Source of the DNA: Tagaea sp. CACIAM 22H2
Lineage (GTDB): Bacteria; Pseudomonadota; Alphaproteobacteria; CACIAM-22H2
Assembly: GCA_014444615.1 (NCBI GenBank)
Contig: PVXE01000011.1
Coordinates: 1 to 64,000 of the forward strand
Reading direction: 5' to 3'
Length of the DNA stretch: 64,000 bases
Shown here: piece by piece, positions 9,182 to 17,487 of the stretch
Numbering within the stretch: the first letter of the stretch is position 1
Layout: every line of letters begins with the position of its first letter
Notes under the pieces: generated by a model
What the model was told of the DNA's origin: nothing
The model's database searches: none
What the model saw: only the letters and a program-made list of their open reading frames with translations
Position numbers and translations under genes: made by a program

Positions 9182-10552
9182 TTAGTACTGGTATTCGCGA
9201 TAGAGCGGATCGACGGTACCGTTCCAAACGCCGTTGTAGCGATCGAGCATGCGCTCGGCGCGCGTCTTGCCGGTTTCCACGATCTCGACCAGCGGGTCAA
9301 GGAAATGGCTTTCGTTTGAATCGCCCATGCGGTTCATCCGCGCGCGCGCGTTGAGACCCTTGCGCGCCACGTCGACGACTTGGCGCGCCACGTCCAGCAC
9401 CGTGCCTTTGCGGAACGGCGTGTGGAGCGCGAGACGCGGCACATCGCGGCGCAGGGTCAACATTTCCGGCACCGTCCAGTCTTTGACGATTTCGGCGGCG
9501 GCGTCGAGCGCCGTCGAATCGTAAAGCAGCCCGACCCACAAGGCCGGCAGCGCGCAAAGATGCTTCCACGGGCCGCCATCGGCGCCGCGCATCTCGATAT
9601 ATTTCTTCAGCCGCACTTCCGGGAACGCGGTCGTCACATGGTCGGCCCAATCGCCGGTGCGCGCGAAATCGCCGACCTGATCCTTGAACTTGCCGGCCAT
9701 GAAATCGCGGAACGACTTTCCGGCAAGATCGGTATAGCGCCCGTCGCGATAGGCGAAATACATCGGCACGTCGAGCATGTAGTCGGCGTAACGCTCGTAG
9801 CCCATGCCGTCTTCGAACACGAATTCGGGCATGCCGCAGCGATCGGGATCGGTGTCGGTCCAGGTATGGCTGCGATAGGAAAGGAAGCCGTTGGGCTTGC
9901 CTTCGACGAAGGGCGAGGACGCGAACATCGCGGTCGCGATCGGCTGCAACGCGAGGGACACGCGGAATTTGCGCACCATGTCCGCTTCGCTGGCGAAATC
10001 GAGATTGACCTGCACGGTACAGGTGCGCGCCATCATGTCGAGGCCGAGACCGCCCTTGGTGGGCATGTAGCGGCGCATGATGGCGGTGCGGCCCTTGGGC
10101 ATCCAATGCATCTCGGCGCGCGTACCCTTCGGCACGAAGCCGACGCCGAGCAAGCCAACGCCGAGTTCCTCGCCCACCGTCTTGCATTCGGCGAGGTGCT
10201 TGTTCGTCTCGTCGCAAGTCTGGTGGATGTTCTCGAGCGGGGCGCCCGAAAGCTCGAACTGGCCGCCGGGCTCGAGCGTCACCGAGCAGCCGTCGCGCAG
10301 CAGCGCCACCGGCTTGCCGTTCTCTTCGACGCGGCTCCAGCCGAAACGCTCCAAGCCTTCGAGCATGCCGCGCACGGAAGCTTTGTCGCCCTCATATGGC
10401 AACGGACGCAGATCGTCCTGCCGGAAAAGAAACTTCTCGTGTTCCGTGCCGATGCGCCAATCCGCCTTCGGCTTGGCGCCGGAAGCGAAATACTCGACGA
10501 GCTGGCGCTTGTTCTCCAGAACTTCGCCGCGCGAGGTGGGCGGTGCCGACAT
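9182..10552 (-). CDS. gshA: Glutamate-cysteine ligase
   Basis: This enzyme makes gamma-glutamylcysteine, the first step of glutathione synthesis. The 456-residue sequence is of the alphaproteobacterial/plant type: WRIGTEHEKFLF near 36-47, the EPGGQFELSGAP substrate loop, a MPTKGGLGLDMM block, and QVNLDFASEADMVRKFR. Length and lack of a fused synthetase domain fit this class. It sits 18 bases downstream of rsmE in a minus-strand pair divergent from ubiA, an arrangement frequent in Alphaproteobacteria. Confidence 0.95.
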   Translation of the reverse strand: MSAPPTSRGEVLENKRQLVEYFASGAKPKADWRIGTEHEKFLFRQDDLRPLPYEGDKASVRGMLEGLERFGWSRVEENGKPVALLRDGCSVTLEPGGQFELSGAPLENIHQTCDETNKHLAECKTVGEELGVGLLGVGFVPKGTRAEMHWMPKGRTAIMRRYMPTKGGLGLDMMARTCTVQVNLDFASEADMVRKFRVSLALQPIATAMFASSPFVEGKPNGFLSYRSHTWTDTDPDRCGMPEFVFEDGMGYERYADYMLDVPMYFAYRDGRYTDLAGKSFRDFMAGKFKDQVGDFARTGDWADHVTTAFPEVRLKKYIEMRGADGGPWKHLCALPALWVGLLYDSTALDAAAEIVKDWTVPEMLTLRRDVPRLALHTPFRKGTVLDVARQVVDVARKGLNARARMNRMGDSNESHFLDPLVEIVETGKTRAERMLDRYNGVWNGTVDPLYREYQY

Positions 10553-10570
10553 CGAAACCTCTCTACCGAA

Positions 10571-11317
10571 CTAAAGCGCGCGCGGGGATATGCGCCCGCG
10601 CGGGGAAGCGAATTGGAACGCGGCCAGCGCCGCGAGGGCGGCGGTATCCGCCCGCAGGATCGTCGGCCCCAGCCCGACACCGGTAACAAGGGGATGCGCG
10701 GCCAGCATTTCAAGCTCCGCCGGCGCGAAGCCGCCCTCAGGCCCCACCATAATCGCCCAGGGCGCCGCGAAATCGAGACCGGCGAGCGCTTGGGCGAGCG
10801 GTATGGACATGCCCGCCTCCGCGCACAACAGAATTCGCCGGTCGCGCGGCCAATTCGCCAGCTTCTCGCGCAGGGTTACCGGTGCCGCGATGGCGGGTGG
10901 GTCGATGCGTTCGCATTGCTCGGCCGCCGAAACGGCGATCGCGTCGAGCCGCGCCACGTTCACGCGCTCGACATTCGTGCGCTCGGTGACGATGGGGTGG
11001 ATTTCGCCCACGCCCAACTCGACCGCCTTCTCGACCAGCGTGTCGAGCGGGCCGCGCTTGATCGCGGCGGCGACGAGCCACGGCCCCGTATCGCGGCCGG
11101 GTTCGCGCAAGCGCGCATCGAGCCGCGCCACACCGCGCGATTTCGAAAGCTCGATCAGCGTGGCCGCGAACTCGCCCGAAGCGGCGTTGAAGATTTGCAC
11201 CGCGTCGCCGGCCGCGAGGCGCAGCACGTTGCGCAAGCGATGCGCCGTGTCGGCGTCGAGGGTCACGTCGCCGCTTGCGAAATCGCCTTGGATATGGAGA
11301 CGCGGGACCCGGCTCAT
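10571..11317 (-). CDS. rsmE: 16S rRNA (uracil-1498-N3)-methyltransferase
   Basis: A 248-residue SPOUT-class methyltransferase that modifies U1498 in the decoding region of the small ribosomal subunit. An N-terminal PUA-like part (HRLRNVLRLAAGDAVQIF) is followed by the catalytic knot: RTNVERVN, the AAEQCERIDPP block, and the cofactor loop IMVGPEGGFAPAELEML near 213-229, ending with LGPTILRADTAALAALA. All family landmarks are present. It is divergent from ubiA with only about 16 bases between starts. Confidence 0.95.
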   Translation of the reverse strand: MSRVPRLHIQGDFASGDVTLDADTAHRLRNVLRLAAGDAVQIFNAASGEFAATLIELSKSRGVARLDARLREPGRDTGPWLVAAAIKRGPLDTLVEKAVELGVGEIHPIVTERTNVERVNVARLDAIAVSAAEQCERIDPPAIAAPVTLREKLANWPRDRRILLCAEAGMSIPLAQALAGLDFAAPWAIMVGPEGGFAPAELEMLAAHPLVTGVGLGPTILRADTAALAALAAFQFASPRGRISPRAL

Positions 11318-11333
11318 GCTAAAGCCCTAACAC

Positions 11334-12254
11334 ATGACGGCGGACGCGCAAACGAACGCGAGCGACATCCCCAAGGGCAACTGGGTCGACCGGTTTTTGC
11401 CCGCATTCGCGCGCCCTTATGCGCGGCTCGCGCGCCTGGACCGGCCGATCGGCACATGGCTGCTGCTGTTTCCGTGCTGGTGGTCGATCGCGTTGGCCGC
11501 CCCCGGTTTCGCGACCGGCCTGTGGCTGTTCGTGCTGCACGGGCTTGGCGCCCTGCTGATGCGCGGGGCGGGCTGCACCTATAACGACATCGTCGATCGC
11601 GAATTCGATCGCCAGGTCGCGCGCACCGCCGACCGGCCGATCGCGTCGGGCGCCGTCTCGGTCAAGAAGGCCGTCGTCTTCATGTTCGCGCAGATGGCGC
11701 TCGCCTTCGTCATTCTGCTGCAGTTCAATTTGTTCGCCATTATGGTCGGCGTCGCGTCGCTGATCCTGGTCTTCACCTATCCGTTGATGAAGCGGATCAC
11801 GTGGTGGCCGCAATTCTTCCTCGGCCTCGCCTTCAACTGGGGCGCGTTGCTGGGCTATGCCAGCGCCACGGGCACGCTCGATTGGGCGCCGGTGCTGCTT
11901 TACGTCGCCGGGATTTTCTGGACGCTCGGCTACGACACGATCTACGCGCATCAAGACAAAGAGGACGACGTGCTGGTCGGCGTGAAATCGTCGGCGCTGC
12001 GGCTGGGCGAATCCTCGCGCGTCGGGATCGGCCTGTTCTACGCCGGTGCCGTGCTGCTGCTGGCGGCGATGGATCGGGTCGCGGGGCTCGGCCTCGCCTT
12101 CGAATTGGCGCTGGGGGCGGGCGCGATCCAACTCGCCTGGCAAGTTTGGGATTGCCGCTTCGACGATCCCAATGATTGCCTCGCCAAATTCAAGTCGAAC
12201 CGTTTGTTCGGCTGGGTGCTGCTCGCCGGGTTGATCGCGGCGGGCGCGTTTTGA
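11334..12254 (+). CDS. ubiA: 4-hydroxybenzoate octaprenyltransferase
   Basis: A 306-residue membrane prenyltransferase that attaches the polyprenyl chain to 4-hydroxybenzoate in ubiquinone synthesis. The first Asp-rich motif NDIVDREFD lies at 84-92 and the second, near residue 205, reads YAHQDKEDD. Seven to nine transmembrane helices surround them. ubiD, the next pathway enzyme, occurs about 6 kb downstream. The stop overlaps the start of the methyltransferase gene. Confidence 0.96.
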   Translation: MTADAQTNASDIPKGNWVDRFLPAFARPYARLARLDRPIGTWLLLFPCWWSIALAAPGFATGLWLFVLHGLGALLMRGAGCTYNDIVDREFDRQVARTADRPIASGAVSVKKAVVFMFAQMALAFVILLQFNLFAIMVGVASLILVFTYPLMKRITWWPQFFLGLAFNWGALLGYASATGTLDWAPVLLYVAGIFWTLGYDTIYAHQDKEDDVLVGVKSSALRLGESSRVGIGLFYAGAVLLLAAMDRVAGLGLAFELALGAGAIQLAWQVWDCRFDDPNDCLAKFKSNRLFGWVLLAGLIAAGAF

Positions 12255-12901
12255 GCGCCGACCCCGCCGATTTCATCCGTGCGCAAACGCGCCGCGAACA
12301 CCCGTCGCTGGTGCCCGAGCTCGTGCTGCACCTCGCAAGCCGCGCGACCGATTTATGGGAAGCGACCGAAGCGACGCTGGAGCGCACCGGCTTGCCCCCG
12401 CCTTATTGGGCTTTTGCGTGGCCCGGCGGCCAAGCGCTCGCCCGCCTTGCTCTCGATCGGCCCGAAACGGTGCGCGGCAAGCGCGTGCTCGATTTCGCCG
12501 CTGGCAGCGGTGTGGCCGCACTCGCCGCCGCCAAAGCCGGTGCCGCGCACGTGACCGCTTGCGAGATCGACGCCTTCGCCTGCCAAGCGATGGCGCTGAA
12601 CGCCGACGCCAACGGACTGGCGCTCGAGATCCTCGATATCGACGTGCTGGCAAAACCCGCTTCAGGCTGGAACGTGATCTTCGCGGGCGACGTGTTCTAC
12701 GAAAAGCCGATGGCGGACAAGGTCTGGCCCTGGCTCAAAGCGGCGGCCGCGACGGGCGTGCATGTGCTGGTCGCCGATCCGGGCCGCGCCTATCTGCCCG
12801 CCACGGGCCTTACCGAAATCGCGCGCTATACGGTGCCGACCTCGCTCGACCTGGAGGATCGCCTCGCCCGCGAAACCCGGATTCTGGAAGTACGGGTTTA
12901 A
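12251..12901 (+). CDS. Class I SAM-dependent methyltransferase (ETFB lysine methyltransferase-like)
   Basis: A 216-residue methyltransferase. Motif I reads RVLDFAAGSGVAALAAAKAG (about 78-97), followed by a CEID acidic end of strand 2 and a VIFAGDVFYEKPM block characteristic of the Nnt1/METTL20-like group, which methylates protein lysines such as those of electron-transfer flavoprotein. The YWAFAWPGGQALAR N-terminal block supports that group. The start is inferred to be the TTG at 12251, overlapping the ubiA stop as TTGA; no ATG or GTG precedes the conserved region. The target protein cannot be told from sequence. Confidence 0.75.
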   Translation: MSADPADFIRAQTRREHPSLVPELVLHLASRATDLWEATEATLERTGLPPPYWAFAWPGGQALARLALDRPETVRGKRVLDFAAGSGVAALAAAKAGAAHVTACEIDAFACQAMALNADANGLALEILDIDVLAKPASGWNVIFAGDVFYEKPMADKVWPWLKAAAATGVHVLVADPGRAYLPATGLTEIARYTVPTSLDLEDRLARETRILEVRV

Positions 12902-12916
12902 GGCGCTTGAAGAATC

Positions 12917-12932
12917 GTATCTTTTAAGATAC
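12917..12932. promoter_or_regulatory. Palindromic operator candidate of the toxin-antitoxin pair
   Basis: The sequence GTATCTT-TT-AAGATAC is a perfect inverted repeat with 7-base arms and a 2-base centre. It lies 10 bases before the GTG start of the toxin gene, in an AT-rich patch. Type II antitoxins of the HigA kind normally repress their own operon by binding such a site, so this is inferred to be the operator. Confidence 0.55.
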
Positions 12933-12941
12933 AAAATAAGC

Positions 12942-13232
12942 GTGATCGAAATCCGTCAAACGGCGATCTTCGCGAAGTGGTTTGCCAGCCTTCGAGATAG
13001 ACAAGCCCGTGCGCGAATCGCCGTACGGATCGATCGGCTTGCGCTGGGCAATCCCGGCGACGTGAAACCGGTCGGTGCGGGCGTGTCGGAGATCAGAATC
13101 GATAGCGGCCCCGGCTATCGTGTCTATTTCACGCGCCGTGGGGCCGAGATCGTAATCCTGCTGGCGGGCGGCGATAAGTCGACACAAGGCCGCGACATTG
13201 CCCGTGCAAAGGAATTGGCGACGGAGGTTTGA
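12942..13232 (+). CDS. RelE/ParE-family toxin (HigB-like addiction module killer)
   Basis: A 96-residue protein of the addiction-module killer family in the RelE/ParE superfamily. The segment ARIAVRIDRLALGNPGDVKP, then GVSEIRIDSGPGYRVYFTR and a final IVILLAGGDKSTQGRDI, are the family blocks; members cut mRNA on the ribosome or inhibit gyrase. The GTG start at 12942 follows a palindrome. The stop is two bases before the antitoxin ATG, so toxin-first order as in HigBA. The operon follows a chromosomal methyltransferase gene after 40 bases, as would an acquired module. Confidence 0.88.
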   Translation: MIEIRQTAIFAKWFASLRDRQARARIAVRIDRLALGNPGDVKPVGAGVSEIRIDSGPGYRVYFTRRGAEIVILLAGGDKSTQGRDIARAKELATEV

Positions 13233-13234
13233 AC

Positions 13235-13522
13235 ATGGCGAAGGCGAAGATCAAAACCCTGACCTGGGACACCGCCGCGACGTTGCGCGACGATGCCGAT
13301 ATCGCCGCTTATCTCGACGCCGTTCTGGCCGAAAACGATCCCGCCTTGCTGGCGCATGCATTGGGCGTTGCGGCGCGGGCCAAGGGTATGGGCGATATCG
13401 CCAAACGTGCGGGCGTGGGACGCGAGAGCCTCTACAAATCGCTGTCGCGCGACGGCAATCCCAGCTTCGCGACGGTGCAGAAGGTGTTGCAAGCACTCGG
13501 CGTGCGTTTGCGCGCCGCTTAA
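13235..13522 (+). CDS. HigA-like antitoxin (addiction module antidote, HTH)
   Basis: A 95-residue partner of the preceding toxin. It matches the family known as putative addiction module antidote: LRDDADIAAYLDAVLAE near the start and a Cro/C1-type helix-turn-helix (MGDIAKRAGVGRESLYKSLS, about residues 51-70, followed by DGNPSFATVQKVLQALGV). The helix-turn-helix suggests it binds the palindrome upstream of the toxin gene. Its stop TAA overlaps the stop of the convergent DUF4170 gene. Confidence 0.88.
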   Translation: MAKAKIKTLTWDTAATLRDDADIAAYLDAVLAENDPALLAHALGVAARAKGMGDIAKRAGVGRESLYKSLSRDGNPSFATVQKVLQALGVRLRAA

Positions 13523-13923
13523 CCCTCGACGATCCGATAGCGGATCAACGCGTTGTCGATCGTCGCCATCGTGCGCGACTGCCACGCCTTTTTGGCCGTG
13601 TCGTAATCGGCGAAGGGGCCGTGGCGCTCGGGCGCTTTGCCCGTGGCTAGCGCCGTGAAGGTCGCATCGGCGTATTCCGAGCCTTCGACCCACCAAGTTT
13701 TGGCGTTGGCGGCCGCGGCCGGCGCGATCGACGGGCCTTCGCCCACCACGACCTTGAAGCGAGTCAGGGCGTTGTCGATCGTCGCCATGGTGCGCGATTG
13801 CCAGGTGGCGCGCGCTTCCTCGTAGGTCGCGAAGGGCCCATGGATCTCCGCCTTGCCCGGCGCCAAAGCGGTGAAGGTCGCGTCCGCATGCTCGCCGCCT
13901 TCGACCCAGAAACGTGTCGCCAT
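13519..13923 (-). CDS. Tandem DUF4170 protein
   Basis: A 134-residue protein consisting of two copies of the DUF4170 domain, a small alphaproteobacterial domain normally found once per protein. Copy 1 (about 4-60) and copy 2 (about 77-134) share the pattern WVEG.E.ADATFTAL, HGPFA, and an almost identical WQSRTMATIDNAL block. A short Ala/Pro linker joins them. Similarity is also clear at DNA level, so the duplication looks fairly recent. Function is unknown. The ATG at 13923 directly precedes copy 1. Confidence 0.82.
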   Translation of the reverse strand: MATRFWVEGGEHADATFTALAPGKAEIHGPFATYEEARATWQSRTMATIDNALTRFKVVVGEGPSIAPAAAANAKTWWVEGSEYADATFTALATGKAPERHGPFADYDTAKKAWQSRTMATIDNALIRYRIVEG

Positions 13924-14090
13924 CGAAATTCTCCGCTTTGCGTGTTTGGGCGCATCATGCCGGTTTCCGCGCAGGCGTGGAAGCCGGTGCGGCACCGTGG
14001 CACGGGCGCCACAGGATGCGACGGAATCGCGACGGACCCTATGGGGCAATGGCGCGACGCGCTGCGGGCCTTCATATTTGCGGCCGAAAA

Positions 14091-14867
14091 ATGGCCAAGA
14101 CTCGACCCCCGCGCACCGCGACGCCCGAAATCTACGCCGACATCTACAAGATGTTCATGGCGCCCGTGTCCGCTTTCGATTGCGGGGCCAAATGCGCCGC
14201 GCATAACGAGGGTGTGCCCGTTTGCTGCTCGACCGAGGCGGCCATTCCCATCGTAGACAAGCACGAATGGACGCTGCTGAAGAAGCGCACCGATCTTTGG
14301 CACGAATACACCGCCCCCGATAAGGCGACGGAAAAAGAGCTTTCCGACCTGCACCACGATTGCGTGGCGATCGAGTGCAAGGGCTTCATGAGCTGCGAGC
14401 GCGACAACCGCTCGATGTCGTGCCGCACCTTCCCGTTCTTCCCCTATATCGACCGCGACGGCGATTTCCTGGGCATGTCGGTGTTCTGGAATTTCGAGGA
14501 TCGCTGCTGGGTGCAGTCGCATCTGCAGATCGTCAATCTGCGCTTCCTGACTGAGTTCGTCGCGGCCTACGAAATGCTGTTCCAGGTCGACCGCGACGAA
14601 TTCACGGCCAATCGCGACCATTCGGCCAGCATGCGCCGCGTGTTCACGCGCCACGACCGGCCGATCCCGCTGCTGGGCCGCGACGGCCGCGTCTATAAGG
14701 TGCTGCCGACGACGCACGAGATTAAGCCCGCGCGCTTCAACGAATTCGGCCGCTGGGGCTTCTACGAAAACGACAAGCCCGCCGAGCCCGCGAAACACTA
14801 CGCCACACTCGACCCGAATTCGCTGAAGGGCCTGATGCGCGCTTCGTCTAAGGCCGCCGCCGACTAG
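14091..14867 (+). CDS. Cysteine-rich conserved protein, possibly metal-chelating
   Basis: A 258-residue protein without a signal peptide. Eight cysteines cluster in the first 111 residues: C31, C35, C45, C46, C91, C96, C102 and C111. This spacing resembles the zinc/iron-chelating UPF0153 (YkgJ) family but the match is partial. The C-terminal half (VFWNFEDRCWVQSHLQ, EFTANRDHSASMRRVF) has no recognised domain. The ATG at 14091 leaves about 170 bases to the divergent DUF4170 start. It is the last high-GC gene before the AT-rich island. Biochemical role unknown. Confidence 0.7.
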   Translation: MAKTRPPRTATPEIYADIYKMFMAPVSAFDCGAKCAAHNEGVPVCCSTEAAIPIVDKHEWTLLKKRTDLWHEYTAPDKATEKELSDLHHDCVAIECKGFMSCERDNRSMSCRTFPFFPYIDRDGDFLGMSVFWNFEDRCWVQSHLQIVNLRFLTEFVAAYEMLFQVDRDEFTANRDHSASMRRVFTRHDRPIPLLGRDGRVYKVLPTTHEIKPARFNEFGRWGFYENDKPAEPAKHYATLDPNSLKGLMRASSKAAAD

Positions 14868-14877
14868 GCGCTAACGG

Positions 14878-15345
14878 CTATTCAGCCGCAGCCGGCATTG
14901 AAATCTGTTTTGGCGTAAGTGCGAATCCGGCAAGCGCTTCAAGCTGGCTTGAATCTAGCAGGGTCATAAATTGCGGGGGATGGAAGCGCTTGTTTAAGTG
15001 TCGAAGTGCTTCGAGAGATAACGACTTTATAAACCGAGTTGGCTCTTTAAGGCCTATTGCGCTCACAATTTCTCTATTTCCGACATAAGCATCAAACTCT
15101 GATTTTCTAAGGGCGGTGTGAGGACCAAACTGACGCCAAACCGTCGAAGGCGCCGCGGTTTTTACAAAATCAACCGTCGCATATCCTGCCAAATATGCAT
15201 CTGGCGTCGTCACATAGATGAGCAAGATTGATCCGGCAGATAAATTTACTTTTCTAGTGCGGAGCTCCACTGTTTTGGTTCCATTAAAAACAGAATTAGC
15301 AAACCTCCGATGCAGCGAAATTAATGCTCCAACGCGACTAGCCAC
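14878..15345 (-). CDS. ASCH-domain protein (PUA-like fold)
   Basis: A 155-residue protein that is essentially one ASCH domain, a PUA-related fold linked to RNA binding or RNA-modification chemistry. The opening strand ALISLHRRFANSVF is followed by the signature NGTKTVELRTRK (G22, K24, E27, R29), then ILLIYVTTPDAYLAGYATVD and a helical C-terminal part. The start is a GTG whose first eight bases overlap the end of the upstream fusion gene, so the pair is co-translated. The codon use is AT-rich, unlike the flanking genes. Function is unknown; it could act as effector, RNA-sensing partner or antitoxin of the fusion protein. Confidence 0.75.
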   Translation of the reverse strand: MASRVGALISLHRRFANSVFNGTKTVELRTRKVNLSAGSILLIYVTTPDAYLAGYATVDFVKTAAPSTVWRQFGPHTALRKSEFDAYVGNREIVSAIGLKEPTRFIKSLSLEALRHLNKRFHPPQFMTLLDSSQLEALAGFALTPKQISMPAAAE

Positions 15346-17485
15346 GACCGAACCCCAATCGAATTACATTTCTTACAACTTCGCCCGGCACACACTCGGC
15401 GGTGATGTTTTGGGCGCCGCTTACCGCCCCTAGCTCTTTCAACTTTTGAAAACTTACGGGGCGCAGAAACTCTTGAAAGTTATCGAACCCGATAACCCCG
15501 ACCTTTTTGGCGGTATCGCCAGTCTCATATCTATCCAGATCCATTACCCCCTGCCGACGATATTTCTGCTTCGCCACATCTATATCTAAAATCTCATTGA
15601 GCGTCAGACGGGCACAACCAATTGCACTCCCTGAGCCGTGCTGCTTTGCAGTCTCACGAAAAATGATCGGCTGTCCTGCATTTACATCTAGCTTGGCTGC
15701 TCTACGAAAGTAGACCCGTTCTGTCCGAATTCGCGCCGATTGAACTTGCAGCGCGGTCGCCTGTCGAGCTCCCAATAGCTCTTCCGCAAAACCCCGTTTA
15801 ATTGGGATTAAGACGCCGCCGCCAGACCGAAACAAATATAGAACAGGCCCAGTGATGGTTTCAAGATCAAACCATCGAACTGCCCGCCGCTCTCCGGACT
15901 CCGACCGACATTCAGCGTTTTCGCTAGTAGAATTTATTGCCTCAATGGAACTCAGAATGTCTAAGCCCACAGCGGACTTTATCCAGAGCTTAAGTTTGCT
16001 CCATTGCTCTGCCTCAACGAACCCACCGACCACTAATTTTATCAGCTTTAACGAGCCGGCGCTGACCTCCTTGTGGCCGAGACAGCCTCGAGACTTCATA
16101 TGATCAATTGTTGTCTCGTCGCCGCCATAAAGATTCAGCAACACTGCGGTCGGTCGAAGATTGGCCTGCGCAAGCAAATGCGCCAGAAAATGATCAGCCA
16201 CTAACCAAGCATCAGCAGATACATCAAAGAACACTATGTTCCAGACAATATTCTCATGAGCCCCCAACCTGGTGCCCCAGGCGATGGCGCAGGTCCTTCC
16301 ATCACGGCGCGCCTCCAAAAATGTCATTGGTGAAGCAGACGAACACGACCGCAGATCGGCATAGGCTTGAGGCGAAATATTTTCAATTTCAGCGCCGAAG
16401 CGAACCAACTGATCGAAGCGAACCGCCCGAATTTCCAGTCGTGAGCCGCGGTCACGTACAGCCGGAATAAAAGACGAAGAATTCAGATCCACATCAAGTT
16501 CGTCGACAAGATCCGCTGGCGTAACGATGTCGATAGCGAACAGCTTCAATAGCTGATGTCGAGCAGAAATTAATGCACTGTCTCTCGTGACAAAACCCGA
16601 CATTCGCATTTCGATTGCCGCGCCGAGATGACTAAGATCACTGATCTCTTGAACGCGTAATGGTCTCGCTCCATAAAAATCTGGGAATACAATGGGCCCA
16701 AGAGTTGCAATCCAATACTCTTCCCTCGGAGCTGATATAGTCGGCAGCGACGGCAGGGCAGACACCAGAGTCAGCAATGGGTCAGCTCGCAGATTGGAAG
16801 TATTCCTTGCGACTTCTGAATGCATCTCATGAGTCACAAATATGTCAATTTGCCTGGACAACGCGGCTCGAAGAACCTGCAGCGCATTGTCATGGACTTC
16901 GCCTGATCTTCGGAGCGCGTCGAGTAAGACGTTTGTGTCTAGCGCATAGCTACTTAGGTTTGCGCTAGCACGCATTCTGACAAAGCCGATTCCCTCTCCG
17001 GCCGAAGTGTCGCGCAGCGGCGTAAGCAAATCGCTTTGCCCCAAATAAAGTTCTCGCACATTAATTGTGCGCCCACGGCTACTGCCTCCTGGCCGCGTAT
17101 GTATGATCGATAGACCAGACCGCTCCCAAAATGCGTTTGCCTCAAGATCGGCAGCGACATCCGCACGAAGCGTCAAAAAATCGTGCTGCGAAGCGTATAA
17201 TTTAAGTGTGTCAAGCAGTAGCCGGCCGACACCTCTGCGCCGAAAATTTGGAGCGACATTGAGTTGACGAATCTTGATGTGAGGATACGTACCACCGAAC
17301 GCAACGTGCCCAGCATATTGCTTGCCTTCGACAGCGACAAATAGCTGCCCACTACGTGCAAAGTCGTCGTATACGGGCGCCCTTAGAAATCCAAAAGCAT
17401 TTCGATTTTCATCGGCGGCACGCCGAACAACATCGACGTACTCAACAACCAAACGCTTCCCTGTTAATATTTCTATTCCTGGCAT
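15338..17485 (-). CDS. GNAT-PIN-(GNAT-like)-PUA/ASCH-like multidomain protein
   Basis: A 715-residue protein with at least three recognisable domains. Residues about 35-150 form a GNAT N-acetyltransferase with acetyl-CoA loop RRRGVGRLLLDTL (82-94). Residues about 178-325 form a PIN ribonuclease: SSYALDTNVLLDALR with D183, then E220/E224, D283 and D302 in VTRDSAL, giving the acidic quartet expected of an active enzyme. Residues 350-490 have strand-helix order like a degenerate second GNAT. Residues about 540-715 resemble a PUA/ASCH-type RNA-binding domain (VLIPIKRGFAEELL, VYFRR, GSAIGCARLTLNEI). The gene is AT-rich relative to its surroundings and precedes a single-domain ASCH gene in one operon. 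The domain calls are by eye; the middle and C-terminal ones are the weakest. A defence or toxin-antitoxin role is inference. Confidence 0.75.
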   Translation of the reverse strand: MPGIEILTGKRLVVEYVDVVRRAADENRNAFGFLRAPVYDDFARSGQLFVAVEGKQYAGHVAFGGTYPHIKIRQLNVAPNFRRRGVGRLLLDTLKLYASQHDFLTLRADVAADLEANAFWERSGLSIIHTRPGGSSRGRTINVRELYLGQSDLLTPLRDTSAGEGIGFVRMRASANLSSYALDTNVLLDALRRSGEVHDNALQVLRAALSRQIDIFVTHEMHSEVARNTSNLRADPLLTLVSALPSLPTISAPREEYWIATLGPIVFPDFYGARPLRVQEISDLSHLGAAIEMRMSGFVTRDSALISARHQLLKLFAIDIVTPADLVDELDVDLNSSSFIPAVRDRGSRLEIRAVRFDQLVRFGAEIENISPQAYADLRSCSSASPMTFLEARRDGRTCAIAWGTRLGAHENIVWNIVFFDVSADAWLVADHFLAHLLAQANLRPTAVLLNLYGGDETTIDHMKSRGCLGHKEVSAGSLKLIKLVVGGFVEAEQWSKLKLWIKSAVGLDILSSIEAINSTSENAECRSESGERRAVRWFDLETITGPVLYLFRSGGGVLIPIKRGFAEELLGARQATALQVQSARIRTERVYFRRAAKLDVNAGQPIIFRETAKQHGSGSAIGCARLTLNEILDIDVAKQKYRRQGVMDLDRYETGDTAKKVGVIGFDNFQEFLRPVSFQKLKELGAVSGAQNITAECVPGEVVRNVIRLGFGRG

Positions 17486-17487
17486 CT

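Noticed and set aside
9380-11584. A 734-codon frame antisense to gshA and rsmE
   Set aside because: Its sequence is Arg/His/Ala-rich noise and crosses two well-identified genes.
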